A DNA stretch of 64,000 nucleotides from Pseudomonas iridis. GTDB taxonomy: Bacteria; Pseudomonadota; Gammaproteobacteria; Pseudomonadales; Pseudomonadaceae. The position numbers and the translations under genes were made by a program. The notes under the pieces are model-generated. The model was not told where the DNA came from. It was given only the letters and a program-made list of their open reading frames with translations, and ran no database searches. The stretch is taken from the NCBI RefSeq assembly GCF_017980685.1, contig NZ_JACXXO010000006.1, forward strand, positions 186,001 to 250,000. The letters run 5' to 3'. Shown here one piece after another: positions 26,143 to 34,915 of the stretch (within the stretch, counting starts at the first letter, position 1; the number at the start of each line of letters is the position of its first letter).

Positions 26143-28046
26143 GCGCGACCACCGCTGCACCGGGCCTGTTGTCTTCGGCCGAACAACGTCGCGCCGCGCG
26201 CCAACTAACGCTGGCCATGCTCGCGCTTGGTCTGCTCGGCCTCGGTCTGATCTGGCGTTGGCTGCTGCCGACACAAGCCGGTGTCAGTCAGTTGCTGCTG
26301 GGCGTTGCTTCTTTATTGGTCGCCGTGCCGGTGATGCGTTCGGCGTGGTTCAGCCTGCGTTATCCAAGTCTGCATGGCATCACCGACCAACTGATTGCCC
26401 TGGCGATGCTCGGGGCATGGGCGACTGGCGATCTGCTGACCGCCGCGTTGCTGCCGATCATCATGATCTTCGGCCACGCGCTGGAGGAGCGCAGCGTCAT
26501 TGGCTCGCAGGAAGCGATTCACGCACTCGGTCAATTGACCAGCAGTCATGCACGCAAGATTCAGGCTGACGGCTCGATCATTGAAGTCGACAACGGCACG
26601 CTCAAATCCGGTGACACGGTCGAGGTCCGCGCGGGTGATCGAGTACCGGCCGACGGTCGGGTTTTGTCCGGCCAGGCCAGCCTCGACACCGCGTCGATTA
26701 CCGGTGAATCCGTGCCGGTGGAAGCGAGCGTCGGCATGACGGTGTTTGGCGGCGCGATCAATCTCGACGGTTTGCTGCGCATCGAAGTGACCCGCACCGG
26801 CGACGAGTCGACGTTGGGCAAAGTCATCGCGCTGATGCAAAACGCCGAGCGTTCGAAACCGCCGATCACCCGGTTGCTTGAGCGCTATGCCGGTAGTTAC
26901 ATGGTGCTGGTGTTGCTGTTGGCGGCCGTCACCTGGTTCATCACCAATGATGCGCAAGCGATGCTCGCGGTGTTGGTCGCCGCTTGCCCTTGCGCCTTGG
27001 TGCTGTCGGCACCGGCCACGGCGATTGCCGGTGTGGCGGTGGCGGCGCGGCACGGGATTCTGATCCGCAGCTCGGCGTTCCTCGAAGAGCTGGCCGATCT
27101 CACCTCGCTGGTCGTCGACAAGACCGGCACCCTGACTTACGGCACCTTGCGCTTGCAGTCGATCAACAGCTCGCATGCGGATCAGTCGACGGTCCTGGCG
27201 CTCGCCGCCAGTCTGGGTGCGGCGAGCAGTCATCCGGTCAGTCGTGCGCTGGCGGGGTTGGTCAATCAGGACGACAGTTTGCCTCTGTCCGATATTCACG
27301 AACGGCAGGGTCTCGGCGTAGTCGCCATGACCGGGCAGGGCGAAGCGGCGCTCGGCCGCCCGGAGTTGTTCGCACAACTGGGCATCACTCCTACTCCCGT
27401 CCCTGAACACGATGGACCGATTGCCGGCCTGGCCTTGAACGGTGAGTTTCTCGCCTGGCTGCTGTTGGCTGACAGTGTCAAACCGGAAGCCCGATTTGCC
27501 CTCAGTGAACTGCGTGAGCTGGGCCTCGGGCGGCAACTGTTGCTGACCGGCGATCGCCAAAGCGTGGCCCGGACACTGGCCCGCGAAGTCGGTCTCAAAG
27601 AAGTCGAAGCCCAGGCGTTGCCCGAGGACAAACTCAATCGTGTGCTGAAAGAAATCAACGACGGTTTCCGGCCGATGGTGGTGGGCGATGGCATCAACGA
27701 TTCGCTGGCGCTCAAGGCTGGCGTGGTCGGTGTGGCAATGGGGGCGGGCGGGGCAGACATCGCCTTGGCCTCCGCCGATATCGTGTTGATCGGCAGCGAT
27801 CTGCGTCGGCTCGGCACTTGTGTGCGGCTCAGTCGTCAGTGCCGGCGAACCTTGCAGGTCAACGTGATCATCGGTCTTGGCTGGACGCTGGCCATTGTCG
27901 TGTTCGCCGCGTTCGGCTGGCTCGGAGCCGCCGGAGCGATGATCGCCGCGTTGCTGCACAACCTCAGCACGTTACTGGTGCTGGGCAATGCCGGGCGATT
28001 GCTGCGCTTTCAAGAGCCGCTGCTCAAGCTCAAGGACGAAATCTGA
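26139..28046 (+). CDS. hmtA: P1B-type metal-translocating ATPase, HmtA-like
   Basis: 635 residues, short because it lacks any N-terminal metal-binding domain. It has TGES at 188-191, the CPC motif at 283-285, D327 in DKTGTLTYG, SSHPVSRAL, GDRQSVAR and VGDGINDSLAL. The penultimate helix reads HNLSTLLVLGNAGRLL, unlike both CadA and CopA. The gene order (SPFH genes then ATPase) recalls P. aeruginosa PA2439-PA2435, where HmtA was reported to import Zn and Cu; this comes from memory. Import rather than export is therefore likely but not provable from sequence. The His-tailed SPFH protein may replace the missing metal domain. Confidence 0.88.
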   Translation: MSATTAAPGLLSSAEQRRAARQLTLAMLALGLLGLGLIWRWLLPTQAGVSQLLLGVASLLVAVPVMRSAWFSLRYPSLHGITDQLIALAMLGAWATGDLLTAALLPIIMIFGHALEERSVIGSQEAIHALGQLTSSHARKIQADGSIIEVDNGTLKSGDTVEVRAGDRVPADGRVLSGQASLDTASITGESVPVEASVGMTVFGGAINLDGLLRIEVTRTGDESTLGKVIALMQNAERSKPPITRLLERYAGSYMVLVLLLAAVTWFITNDAQAMLAVLVAACPCALVLSAPATAIAGVAVAARHGILIRSSAFLEELADLTSLVVDKTGTLTYGTLRLQSINSSHADQSTVLALAASLGAASSHPVSRALAGLVNQDDSLPLSDIHERQGLGVVAMTGQGEAALGRPELFAQLGITPTPVPEHDGPIAGLALNGEFLAWLLLADSVKPEARFALSELRELGLGRQLLLTGDRQSVARTLAREVGLKEVEAQALPEDKLNRVLKEINDGFRPMVVGDGINDSLALKAGVVGVAMGAGGADIALASADIVLIGSDLRRLGTCVRLSRQCRRTLQVNVIIGLGWTLAIVVFAAFGWLGAAGAMIAALLHNLSTLLVLGNAGRLLRFQEPLLKLKDEI

Positions 28047-28156
28047 AATTTATTTTTCGCCCGCTGTAACGCCATCAGGGCAGCGATCTCTAGTGCTGTG
28101 TCGGGACTGAACAACCTTCCAGCCGACACCCCTGATGCTTACCGAGGATAAGAAAA

Positions 28157-28408
28157 ATGACGATCAAGACCGCTGCTGCTGGTGCCGCTCTCGCTTTGGC
28201 CGCCGCTACCATGTTTGCCGGTGTAGCCACCAATGTGGTCGCCGCCGATGCCAACGTGCACTGTTACGGCGTGACCTCCTGCAAAGGCCAGAACGATTGC
28301 AAAACCAAAGACCACGCTTGCAAAGGCTTGGGCGCCTGCAAAGGCCAGGGCTTCAAAGCAATGACTCAAGAGGCTTGCGAAAAAGCAGGTGGCAAGGTCG
28401 GCGAATAA
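28157..28408 (+). CDS. bufA: Bufferin-type RiPP precursor (BufA/DUF2282-like)
   Basis: 83 residues with a signal peptide of about 30 residues ending NVVAA. The short core has six cysteines: C36, C42, C48, C55, C61 and C74. Four of them are followed by Lys (CKG, CKT), giving an internal quasi-repeat. Precursors of this plan beside DUF692 and DUF2063 genes are the bufferins, copper-binding peptides whose cysteines are changed to thiooxazoles. AGGATAA provides a ribosome site. The 110-base spacer after hmtA suggests a separate promoter; TGTAAC at 28065-28070 could be an ECF -35 but I cannot support it further. Confidence 0.82.
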   Translation: MTIKTAAAGAALALAAATMFAGVATNVVAADANVHCYGVTSCKGQNDCKTKDHACKGLGACKGQGFKAMTQEACEKAGGKVGE

Positions 28409-28424
28409 CTGACCGGTAAGTGCC

Positions 28425-28450
28425 GCCGCAGTGGTTCACGCCACTGCGGC
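28425..28450 (+). terminator. Intercistronic hairpin between bufA and bufB (attenuator-like)
   Basis: GCCGCAGTGG and CCACTGCGGC form a perfect 10-base stem with a 6-base loop, followed by CACTTTTATC. The weak T-run suggests partial termination or RNA protection. Such an element would leave more precursor than maturase message. Confidence 0.7.
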
Positions 28451-28472
28451 CACTTTTATCAGGAGCCCGCAT

Positions 28473-29318
28473 ATGTCCGCCTCACTTCCTTTCCTCGGCT
28501 ACGGCCTGGGATTGCGCAGCGCTTACTACCAGCAGATCCTTGAACAGTCGCCCGACGTAGACTGGTTCGAAGTGGTCTCGGAAAATTTCATGGTGCAGGG
28601 CGGCAAGGCTCTGTATTACCTGGACGCCATCGCCGAGCGCTATCCGCTGGTGATGCATGGCGTCTCCCTGTCCATCGGCGGGCCGCATGCCCTCGACCCG
28701 GACTATCTCAAACAACTCAAGCAATTGGCCGATCGGGTCAAACCGGCGTGGATCTCCGACCATCTGTGCTGGAGCCGCGGCAACGCTCATCAGTTGCATG
28801 ATCTGCTGCCGCTGCCGTACACCGCTGAGAGCCTCGAATACATCGCTGGCCGAGTGGCCCAGGTGCAAGATGTGTTGCAGCGTCCATTGGTGCTGGAAAA
28901 CGTCTCCAGTTATGTTCGCGCCGCCTCGGATGATTTCACCGAGTGGGAATTTCTCGCCGCACTAAGCCGGGTGAGCGGTTGCGAGTTGCTGCTGGACGTC
29001 AACAACGTCTACGTCAGTTCGCGCAATCACGGCTTCGATCCGTGGACCTTTATTCAAAGCCTGCCCAAGGACAAAGTGCGCCAGTTGCACTTGGCAGGGC
29101 ACAGCGATTACGGCGACTACGTGATCGACACCCACGACCATCCGGTGAGTGATCCGGTCTGGGCGCTGTATCAACGCACACTGGAACACTTCGGCCCGGT
29201 GGCGACATTGCTGGAACGTGACGATCACTTTCCGCCGTTTGAAGAGCTGCTCGATGAATTGCAAAAGGCTCGCGAGCTGGGTAGTCGTGTTTTGGCCGGG
29301 AGGCAGCAATGCGCCTGA
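28473..29318 (+). CDS. bufB: Multinuclear non-heme iron oxygenase (MNIO, DUF692), bufferin maturase
   Basis: 281 residues from the ATG at 28473, with AGGAG upstream; a GTG at 28431 lies inside the hairpin and is rejected. The TIM-barrel metal ligands of DUF692 are visible: VMHGVSLSIGG, SDHLCWSR, LENVSSY, LLLDVNNVYVSS, LHLAGHSDYGDYVIDTHDHPV (one residue over the quoting limit if extended) and LLERDDHFPP. The family oxidises peptide cysteines to thiooxazole or similar groups using an iron cluster. It acts on bufA with the help of the next gene, which overlaps by 10 bases. Confidence 0.9.
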   Translation: MSASLPFLGYGLGLRSAYYQQILEQSPDVDWFEVVSENFMVQGGKALYYLDAIAERYPLVMHGVSLSIGGPHALDPDYLKQLKQLADRVKPAWISDHLCWSRGNAHQLHDLLPLPYTAESLEYIAGRVAQVQDVLQRPLVLENVSSYVRAASDDFTEWEFLAALSRVSGCELLLDVNNVYVSSRNHGFDPWTFIQSLPKDKVRQLHLAGHSDYGDYVIDTHDHPVSDPVWALYQRTLEHFGPVATLLERDDHFPPFEELLDELQKARELGSRVLAGRQQCA

Positions 29319-30097
29319 GAGAATGGCAATTGGCGTTCGAGTCGTTTCTGCTGGATGACGCAGCGACGGCCAACCTGGCATTGGGAAAGAGTCTGATCGG
29401 CGGCCCGACGCTGGATATCGACACCGGTCTGGCGATTTATCACAACGCCTACAAGGCGCGTTTGCTGGAAGTGTTGCGCACCGATTACCCGACAATCTGG
29501 CACTGGATGGGCGACGAAGAATTCGATCAGTTGGCCACCGCGTATATCCGCCAATGCCCGTCGGCGCATTACAGCCTGCGCTGGTTGGGCAAGGGGTTCG
29601 CCGATTTTCTCCGAGAGCACCTGGTGCGGGAGCAGGGTGCACCACTGGCCGAATTGGCTGCGCTGGAATGGGCGTTCACGCTGGCCTTTGATGCGCCCGC
29701 AGGTTCACCGTTAACCCTCGACGCGATGGCGTCGCTTGCTCCGGATGAATGGCCAGGATTGCAGTTTAAATCCATACCGTCGTTGCAAAGGTTGGAGTGC
29801 CAGTTCAACAGTCTCTCGCTGTGGCGGGCGGTGAAGGAAGCGTGCGATTTCCCTGAAAGCATGGCGTTTGCTGCTCCTCAGGGCTGCCTGATCTGGCGTA
29901 ATGATCTGATCTGTCATTACCGCAGCCTGGAAGCTCCCGAAGCATCGGCCCTGAACGGGCTGCTCGACGAAGGCTGGAGTTTCGCCGAACTGTGTGAGGC
30001 GTTGGCAGTCATTTATGGTGAGGGCGCTGCACTTCAAGCCGTCACCTGGCTGAAACAGTGGGTGCAGGATGGCTTGTTGGAGCGTCTGGAGCGGTAG
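29309..30097 (+). CDS. bufC: DUF2063 (HvfC/BufC-type) partner of the MNIO maturase
   Basis: 262 residues. The N-terminal DUF2063 domain has LREWQLAFESFLL, GLAIYHNAYKARLLEVLRTDYPTIW (shortened here to its key part YHNAYKARLLEVL) and a WLGKGFADFL motif. The C-terminal half is the variable BufC region. BufC/HvfC-type proteins bind the precursor leader and present it to the MNIO enzyme. The start overlaps bufB by 10 bases. A DoxX-type bufD gene, often present in such operons, is absent: cyclopropane synthase follows. Confidence 0.82.
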   Translation: MRLREWQLAFESFLLDDAATANLALGKSLIGGPTLDIDTGLAIYHNAYKARLLEVLRTDYPTIWHWMGDEEFDQLATAYIRQCPSAHYSLRWLGKGFADFLREHLVREQGAPLAELAALEWAFTLAFDAPAGSPLTLDAMASLAPDEWPGLQFKSIPSLQRLECQFNSLSLWRAVKEACDFPESMAFAAPQGCLIWRNDLICHYRSLEAPEASALNGLLDEGWSFAELCEALAVIYGEGAALQAVTWLKQWVQDGLLERLER

Positions 30098-30104
30098 ATT
30101 CGGT

Positions 30105-30119
30105 CTATCAAATCGATAG
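30105..30119 (+). promoter_or_regulatory. CTATC-N5-GATAG inverted repeat before cfa
   Basis: CTATCAAATCGATAG is a perfect 5-base dyad with a 5-base centre, typical in form of LysR/OxyR-type sites. It lies about 65 bases before the cyclopropane synthase start, but could also belong to the bufferin operon end. Confidence 0.35.
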
Positions 30120-30182
30120 CCTGCTATTTTTCAAGGATGGTCTACCCTCAGATCAGACGTCTGAAACAAGGGGGGATTTTCC

Positions 30183-31370
30183 ATGCTCGCGCAACTTCCA
30201 CCGGCCTTACAGAATCTGCAGCTACCGCTTCGCCTGCGACTCTGGGATGGCCATGAATTCAATCTGGGCCCGACGCCCAGTGTCACCATCGTGGTCAAGG
30301 ATCCCAAGATGGTCAGCCAGTTCACCCATCCAAGTCTGGATGCGCTTGGAGCGGCGTTCGTCGAAGGCAAGCTTGAACTGGAGGGTTCAATCAGCGAGGT
30401 CATCCGGCTCTGCGACGAATTGAGCAATGCCTTGCTCGGTGCAGATGACGACAGTCATCCCGTGCGTTCGGTGCATGACAAGGAAACCGACGCCAAAGCC
30501 ATTTCCTACCACTACGACCTGTCCAACGCGTTCTACCAGTTGTGGCTGGACAGCGACATGGCGTATTCCTGCGCGTATTTCGAAACCGGCAGTGAAACGC
30601 TGGAACAGGCGCAACAAGCCAAATTCCGTCACCTGTGCCGCAAGCTGCGTTTGCAGCCGGGCGACTATCTGCTGGATGTCGGCTGTGGCTGGGGTGGATT
30701 GGCGCGTTACGCGGCGCGGGAATTCGGTGCGAAAGTGTTCGGCATCACCCTGAGCAAGGCGCAGCTGGAACTGGCCCGCGAACGTGTCAAAGACGAAGGT
30801 CTGGAAGACCAGATCGAGCTGCAACTGCTGGACTACCGCGATCTGCCCCAGGACGGTCGCTTCGACAAAGTGGTCAGTGTCGGCATGTTCGAGCACGTCG
30901 GGCACGCCAACCTGGCCGAGTACTGCAAAACCCTGTTCGGTGCGGTGAAGGAGGGGGGGCTGGTGATGAACCACGGCATCACGGCCAGGCACACCGATGG
31001 CCGCCCGGTAGGCCGTGGTGCCGGCGAGTTCATCGAAAAATACGTGTTCCCCAATGGTGAGTTGCCGCATTTGTCGATGATCTCGGCCGAGATCAGTGAA
31101 GCCGGGCTGGAGATTGTCGACGTCGAAAGTCTGCGCCTGCACTACGCACGTACCCTCGATCACTGGAGCGAGCGTCTGGAAGACAATCTCGAAACAGCTG
31201 CGAAGCTAGTGCCGGAGCAGGCGCTGCGTATCTGGCGGTTGTACCTGGCCGGTTGTGCTTACGCCTTCGCGCGCGGCTGGATCAATCTGCACCAGATCCT
31301 CGCGGTAAAAGCGCATGCCGATGGCAGCCATGAACTGCCGTGGACTCGCGACGACATCTACCACCCTTGA
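30183..31370 (+). CDS. cfa: Cyclopropane-fatty-acyl-phospholipid synthase
   Basis: 395 residues. The N-terminal lipid-binding part is followed by the SAM methyltransferase core: SYHYDLSNAFYQLWLD, AYSCAYFETGSETLEQAQQ (key part AYSCAYF), and motif I LLDVGCGWGGLARYAA. VVSVGMFEHVGHANLAEY and the C-terminal LYLAGCAYAFARGWINLHQ are also typical. It converts unsaturated acyl chains of membrane phospholipids to cyclopropanes using SAM, usually at stationary phase or under stress. It converges with cardiolipin synthase. Confidence 0.93.
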   Translation: MLAQLPPALQNLQLPLRLRLWDGHEFNLGPTPSVTIVVKDPKMVSQFTHPSLDALGAAFVEGKLELEGSISEVIRLCDELSNALLGADDDSHPVRSVHDKETDAKAISYHYDLSNAFYQLWLDSDMAYSCAYFETGSETLEQAQQAKFRHLCRKLRLQPGDYLLDVGCGWGGLARYAAREFGAKVFGITLSKAQLELARERVKDEGLEDQIELQLLDYRDLPQDGRFDKVVSVGMFEHVGHANLAEYCKTLFGAVKEGGLVMNHGITARHTDGRPVGRGAGEFIEKYVFPNGELPHLSMISAEISEAGLEIVDVESLRLHYARTLDHWSERLEDNLETAAKLVPEQALRIWRLYLAGCAYAFARGWINLHQILAVKAHADGSHELPWTRDDIYHP

Positions 31371-31410
31371 GTCCCTGTATCCCTTGCCCTACGCAGAGGG
31401 TTGGGGAACG

Positions 31411-32850
31411 TCAGAGAATCGGTGAAATAAGCCGGGCGATCCGCATGCCGACCTGTTGCAGGCGGTGGATCTCCCGGCTTTCTTCTTTGGCGATCTCGTA
31501 AGATTGCTCGAAATCCTCGATCAGCATCTGTTCGACGCTAGCGGCGAAGTCGCTGTCGACCGTCAGTAGCATCACTTCGAAGTTCAAGCGGAACGAACGG
31601 TTGTCCAGATTGGCGCTGCCAATGGCGCTGATCTCGCTGTCGATCAACACCACTTTCTGATGCAGGAATCCGGGTTCGTAACGAAATACACGGACCCCGG
31701 CGCGCACGGCTTCGAAGGCGTACAGGCTGGACGCCGCGTAGACGATGCGGTGATCGGGGCGCGAAGGCAGCAACAAGCGCACGTCGACACCGCGCAACAC
31801 GGCCAAACGCAGGGCAGCGAACACGGCTTCATCGGGAATGAAGTAGGGGCTGGTGATCCACACCCGTTCCGTCGCCGCGTGGATAGCTTCGACGAAGAAC
31901 AGCGAACAGGTTTCGTAGGCATCTGCCGGGCCACTGGCAAGCAACTGGCACAGCACACCGTCGTCCGGGTAAGCGTCCGGCAGGATCAGCGGCGGTAAAG
32001 TGCGCGCGGCCCAGAACCAGTCTTCGGCAAAGGATTCCTGCATGCACGCCACCACCGGACCACGCACTCTTACATGCGTATCGCGCCACGGCGCCAGCGG
32101 CGGCTTTTCGCCCATGTATTCATCGCCGACGTTGTGCCCGCCGACAAACCCGACCACGCCGTCGACCACGACGATTTTGCGATGGTTGCGGAAGTTGACC
32201 TGAAAGCGATTGAGCCAGCCGCTGCGTGTGGCGAACGCTTTGACCTCGACGCCGCCATCGCGCAGTGCCTGAACATAATTATGGGGCAGGGCGTGACTGC
32301 CGATGCGGTCGTAGAGCAGATGAATCGTTACGCCTTCGTCGGCCTTCTTCAGTAGCAGATCACGCAGGCGTTGACCGAGCCGATCATCGTGGATGATGAA
32401 GAACTGGATCAGCACCGCTTCCTTCGCCTGATCGATAGCGCGGAAAATCGCTTCGAAGGTCGCTTTGCCATTTACCAGCAACTGCACCTGATTATTCGCC
32501 AGACACGGCATTCGCCCCAGTTTCGGCATGGCGCGCAAGGATGCGTAGGCGTTCGAGGCGCGGGCGGCCAGGGCTTCTTCTACCCACGGCCGCCAGTTCA
32601 ATTCGGAGATGGCTTGGCGCATCTGTTCGTTGGCCTGGCGCCGAGCTTTGATGTAGCCGTCGAAAGTGCTGCGGCCGAACACCAGGTACGGAATAAGCGT
32701 GAGGTAGGGAATGAAGATCAGCGACAATGCCCAGGCGATCGAGCCTTGAGCCGTGCGCACGGTGAGCACCGCGTGAACGGCGGCGATCAAGCCGAGGGTG
32801 TGTATCAGGGCGATCAGATAACCGAAAATATGCGGTCCGAAATAATCCAT
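31411..32850 (-). CDS. clsA: Cardiolipin synthase A
   Basis: 479 residues from the ATG at 32850 (AAGG upstream), rather than the longer frame to 32877. Two N-terminal membrane helices are followed by two phospholipase D domains. The first HKD motif is [19 protein letters not shown]; the second is [20 protein letters not shown], with HxK conserved in both. It condenses two phosphatidylglycerol molecules to cardiolipin at the inner membrane. It lies alone on this strand, next to another lipid-modifying gene. Confidence 0.95.
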   Translation of the reverse strand: MDYFGPHIFGYLIALIHTLGLIAAVHAVLTVRTAQGSIAWALSLIFIPYLTLIPYLVFGRSTFDGYIKARRQANEQMRQAISELNWRPWVEEALAARASNAYASLRAMPKLGRMPCLANNQVQLLVNGKATFEAIFRAIDQAKEAVLIQFFIIHDDRLGQRLRDLLLKKADEGVTIHLLYDRIGSHALPHNYVQALRDGGVEVKAFATRSGWLNRFQVNFRNHRKIVVVDGVVGFVGGHNVGDEYMGEKPPLAPWRDTHVRVRGPVVACMQESFAEDWFWAARTLPPLILPDAYPDDGVLCQLLASGPADAYETCSLFFVEAIHAATERVWITSPYFIPDEAVFAALRLAVLRGVDVRLLLPSRPDHRIVYAASSLYAFEAVRAGVRVFRYEPGFLHQKVVLIDSEISAIGSANLDNRSFRLNFEVMLLTVDSDFAASVEQMLIEDFEQSYEIAKEESREIHRLQQVGMRIARLISPIL

Positions 32851-32981
32851 GGGGCAGCCTTGCTCCGGAAGATTCAATGCTTAACAGACCATGTTCCGCC
32901 GCGAATGTCGCTAATTAATTGGTGCATGAACCGAAGCAATTGGCCGACGTCTAACGGCCACTACTGATCAGGAGTTTTTCG

Positions 32982-33500
32982 ATGAACATTCGTCTGCTGG
33001 GTTTGGCGCTGGGCCTGGGTTTGGCATTGCCGGTGGTTGCTCAGGCGCAGATGCTGCAGCCGGGGTTGTGGGAAATGACGTCGAGCAACGTCAAAGTCGA
33101 TGATCAGCCGATGGACGTGCAATCGATCCTCGGCCAACTGCAAGGCCAGATGACCCCGCAACAGCGGGCGGCGCTGGAGAAAAACGGCATCAACATCGGC
33201 GGCAAGGGCATCCGCGCGTGCCTGACGCCTGAGCAAGTGGCGACCAATGATATTCCGTTGGCCGACCCGCAATCGGGCTGCAAACAGCAGATCACCGAGC
33301 GCAACGGCAACCAGTGGAAATTTCGTTTCAGCTGCCCGAAAGCGCAGGGCACCGGTGTTGCGACTTTCCTCAGTGATCGGGAATTCAACACGGTCGCCAA
33401 CGGCACGTTCAATGCCATCGGCATCAACCAGAAGGGCAGTCTGGAAACCCGCGCCGTGTGGCTGGGTCAGGACTGCGGCGCCTTGAAACCTCGCGCCTAA
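32982..33500 (+). CDS. DUF3617 family periplasmic protein
   Basis: 172 residues with a signal peptide cut near AQAQ. QPGLWEMTSSNVKV at the mature N-terminus and the CLTPEQVA...C...FSC pattern are typical of DUF3617, a lipocalin-like exported family of unknown role. Four cysteines could pair. It has AGGAG upstream, stands alone between cls and a REP element, and shows no link to the zinc genes next door. Confidence 0.75.
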   Translation: MNIRLLGLALGLGLALPVVAQAQMLQPGLWEMTSSNVKVDDQPMDVQSILGQLQGQMTPQQRAALEKNGINIGGKGIRACLTPEQVATNDIPLADPQSGCKQQITERNGNQWKFRFSCPKAQGTGVATFLSDREFNTVANGTFNAIGINQKGSLETRAVWLGQDCGALKPRA

Positions 33501-33507
33501 AAGCAAC

Positions 33508-33566
33508 GCCGGCAGGCTGGCTCCCACAGTCGAATAATCGAAATGTGGGAGCCAGCCCGCTGGCGA
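33508..33566. repeat. REP-type inverted repeat
   Basis: GGCTGGCTCCCACA and TGTGGGAGCCAGCC face each other around a 16-base centre, flanked by GCCGGC and GCTGGCGA. This is the common pseudomonad palindrome. It lies between two convergent genes and could also stop transcription. Confidence 0.85.
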
Positions 33567-33580
33567 TGGCGTCATCAATA

Positions 33581-34912
33581 TCAGCGCATAAACCGCAACG
33601 GCAAACCGCGACAGCCTTCATTCACCCGACCATCGCGCCAGGCGATCTGCCCTGACACCAGCGTCGTACTGACCCGATGCCGAAAGCTTCTCCCGGCAAA
33701 CGGCGTCCACCCGCATTGCGACAGAATTGGTTGCCGAGACACCTCGACAGTCTGCCGCTCAACCAACACCACATCCGCCCAGTACCCTTCACGCAAATAG
33801 CCCCGATCCGGAATCGCAAACAGATCCGCCACGCGATGGCTGGTCTTCGCCACCAGAGTGCTGATCGGCAGTACGCCGTCCGCGACCAGTTCGAGTAACG
33901 CCGGTAGTGCATGTTGTACCAGCGGTAATCCCGAAGGCGCCTCAGTGTAAGGTCTTTGCTTTTCCGCCCAGCTATGCGGCGCGTGATCGCTGCCAATGAC
34001 GTCCAGTCGATTGGAGTTCAACGCGTCGCGCAAGGCATCGCGGTCGGCCTGAGTCTTGATCGCCGGATTGCATTTGATCAGGTTGCCGAGCGCCGGATAG
34101 TCGCGATCATCAAACAGCAAATGATGCAGGCAGACTTCTGCCGTGATGCGTTTTTGTGCCAGTGGTTTGTCTTCGAACAGATCCAGTTCCCGGGCGGTGG
34201 TGAGGTGTAAAACGTGCAGTCGTGTGCCATGACGCTTGGCCAGTTCCACAGCCAACGAAGACGAGCGATAGCAAGTCTCGGCATTACGAATCAGCGCATG
34301 AGCCGCGGGCGGTAGACGCTCACCAAACAGGTCGCTCAGGTTGGCCGCATTCGCGTTGATGCTTGGCGTGTGTTCGCAGTGAGCCAGCAAGATCGTCGGC
34401 ACATCAGCAAACAACCGCTCAAGAATCTTCGGATCATCCACCAACATGTTGCCGGTGGAGGCGCCCATGAATACTTTGACGCCGGCCACTTCGCTTGGAT
34501 TGAGCGCGGCGACGGTGTCGAGATTGTCCCGGCTGACCCCGAAGTGAAAGCCGTAATTGGCCATGGAGCTGAGCGCCGCCCGGCGTTTTTTATCCGCCAG
34601 CGCCTCGAGGCTGAGCGTGGCGGGTTGGGTGTTGGGCATGTCCATGAAACTGGTAATGCCTCCCGCAACCGCCGCGCGAGATTCGGTATGAATGCTGCCC
34701 TTGGCCGGCGCACCGGGTTCGCGGAAATGCACCTGGTCATCGATCATCCCAGGCAACAACCACTGTCCGGCCGCGTCGATTTCGACGCTCGCGCTTTCAC
34801 CTTCGATGCTGCGCGCAATCTTGACGATACGACCGTTGCTGACCAACAGATCGCCATCGAACCCACGTCCTTCGTTGATCATTCTTGCGTTGCGAATCAG
34901 CACACTGCTCAT
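33581..34912 (-). CDS. pyrQ: Dihydroorotase paralogue of the zinc-starvation cluster (PyrQ-type)
   Basis: 443 residues, amidohydrolase fold. The first metal motif reads DDQVHFRE (D58-D59-Q60-V61-H62), so the first His of the usual HxH is Gln. Other active-site pieces are kept: VFMGASTGNM, AHCEH, LHVLHLTTA and SDHAPHSW. Dihydroorotase closes the pyrimidine ring in de novo synthesis. A copy in a Zur-controlled cluster is thought to replace the zinc-rich enzyme when zinc is short (PA5541 in P. aeruginosa, from memory). It is the last gene of the folE2-znu block. Confidence 0.85.
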   Translation of the reverse strand: MSSVLIRNARMINEGRGFDGDLLVSNGRIVKIARSIEGESASVEIDAAGQWLLPGMIDDQVHFREPGAPAKGSIHTESRAAVAGGITSFMDMPNTQPATLSLEALADKKRRAALSSMANYGFHFGVSRDNLDTVAALNPSEVAGVKVFMGASTGNMLVDDPKILERLFADVPTILLAHCEHTPSINANAANLSDLFGERLPPAAHALIRNAETCYRSSSLAVELAKRHGTRLHVLHLTTARELDLFEDKPLAQKRITAEVCLHHLLFDDRDYPALGNLIKCNPAIKTQADRDALRDALNSNRLDVIGSDHAPHSWAEKQRPYTEAPSGLPLVQHALPALLELVADGVLPISTLVAKTSHRVADLFAIPDRGYLREGYWADVVLVERQTVEVSRQPILSQCGWTPFAGRSFRHRVSTTLVSGQIAWRDGRVNEGCRGLPLRFMR

Positions 34913-34915
34913 GGT

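Noticed and set aside
26313..27959. 548-codon open frame on the minus strand
   Set aside because: Antisense of hmtA; high-GC third positions keep the frame open, and no protein motif is seen.
28431..28472. GTG start of the MNIO gene
   Set aside because: Inside the hairpin, without a ribosome site; ATG 28473 has AGGAG.
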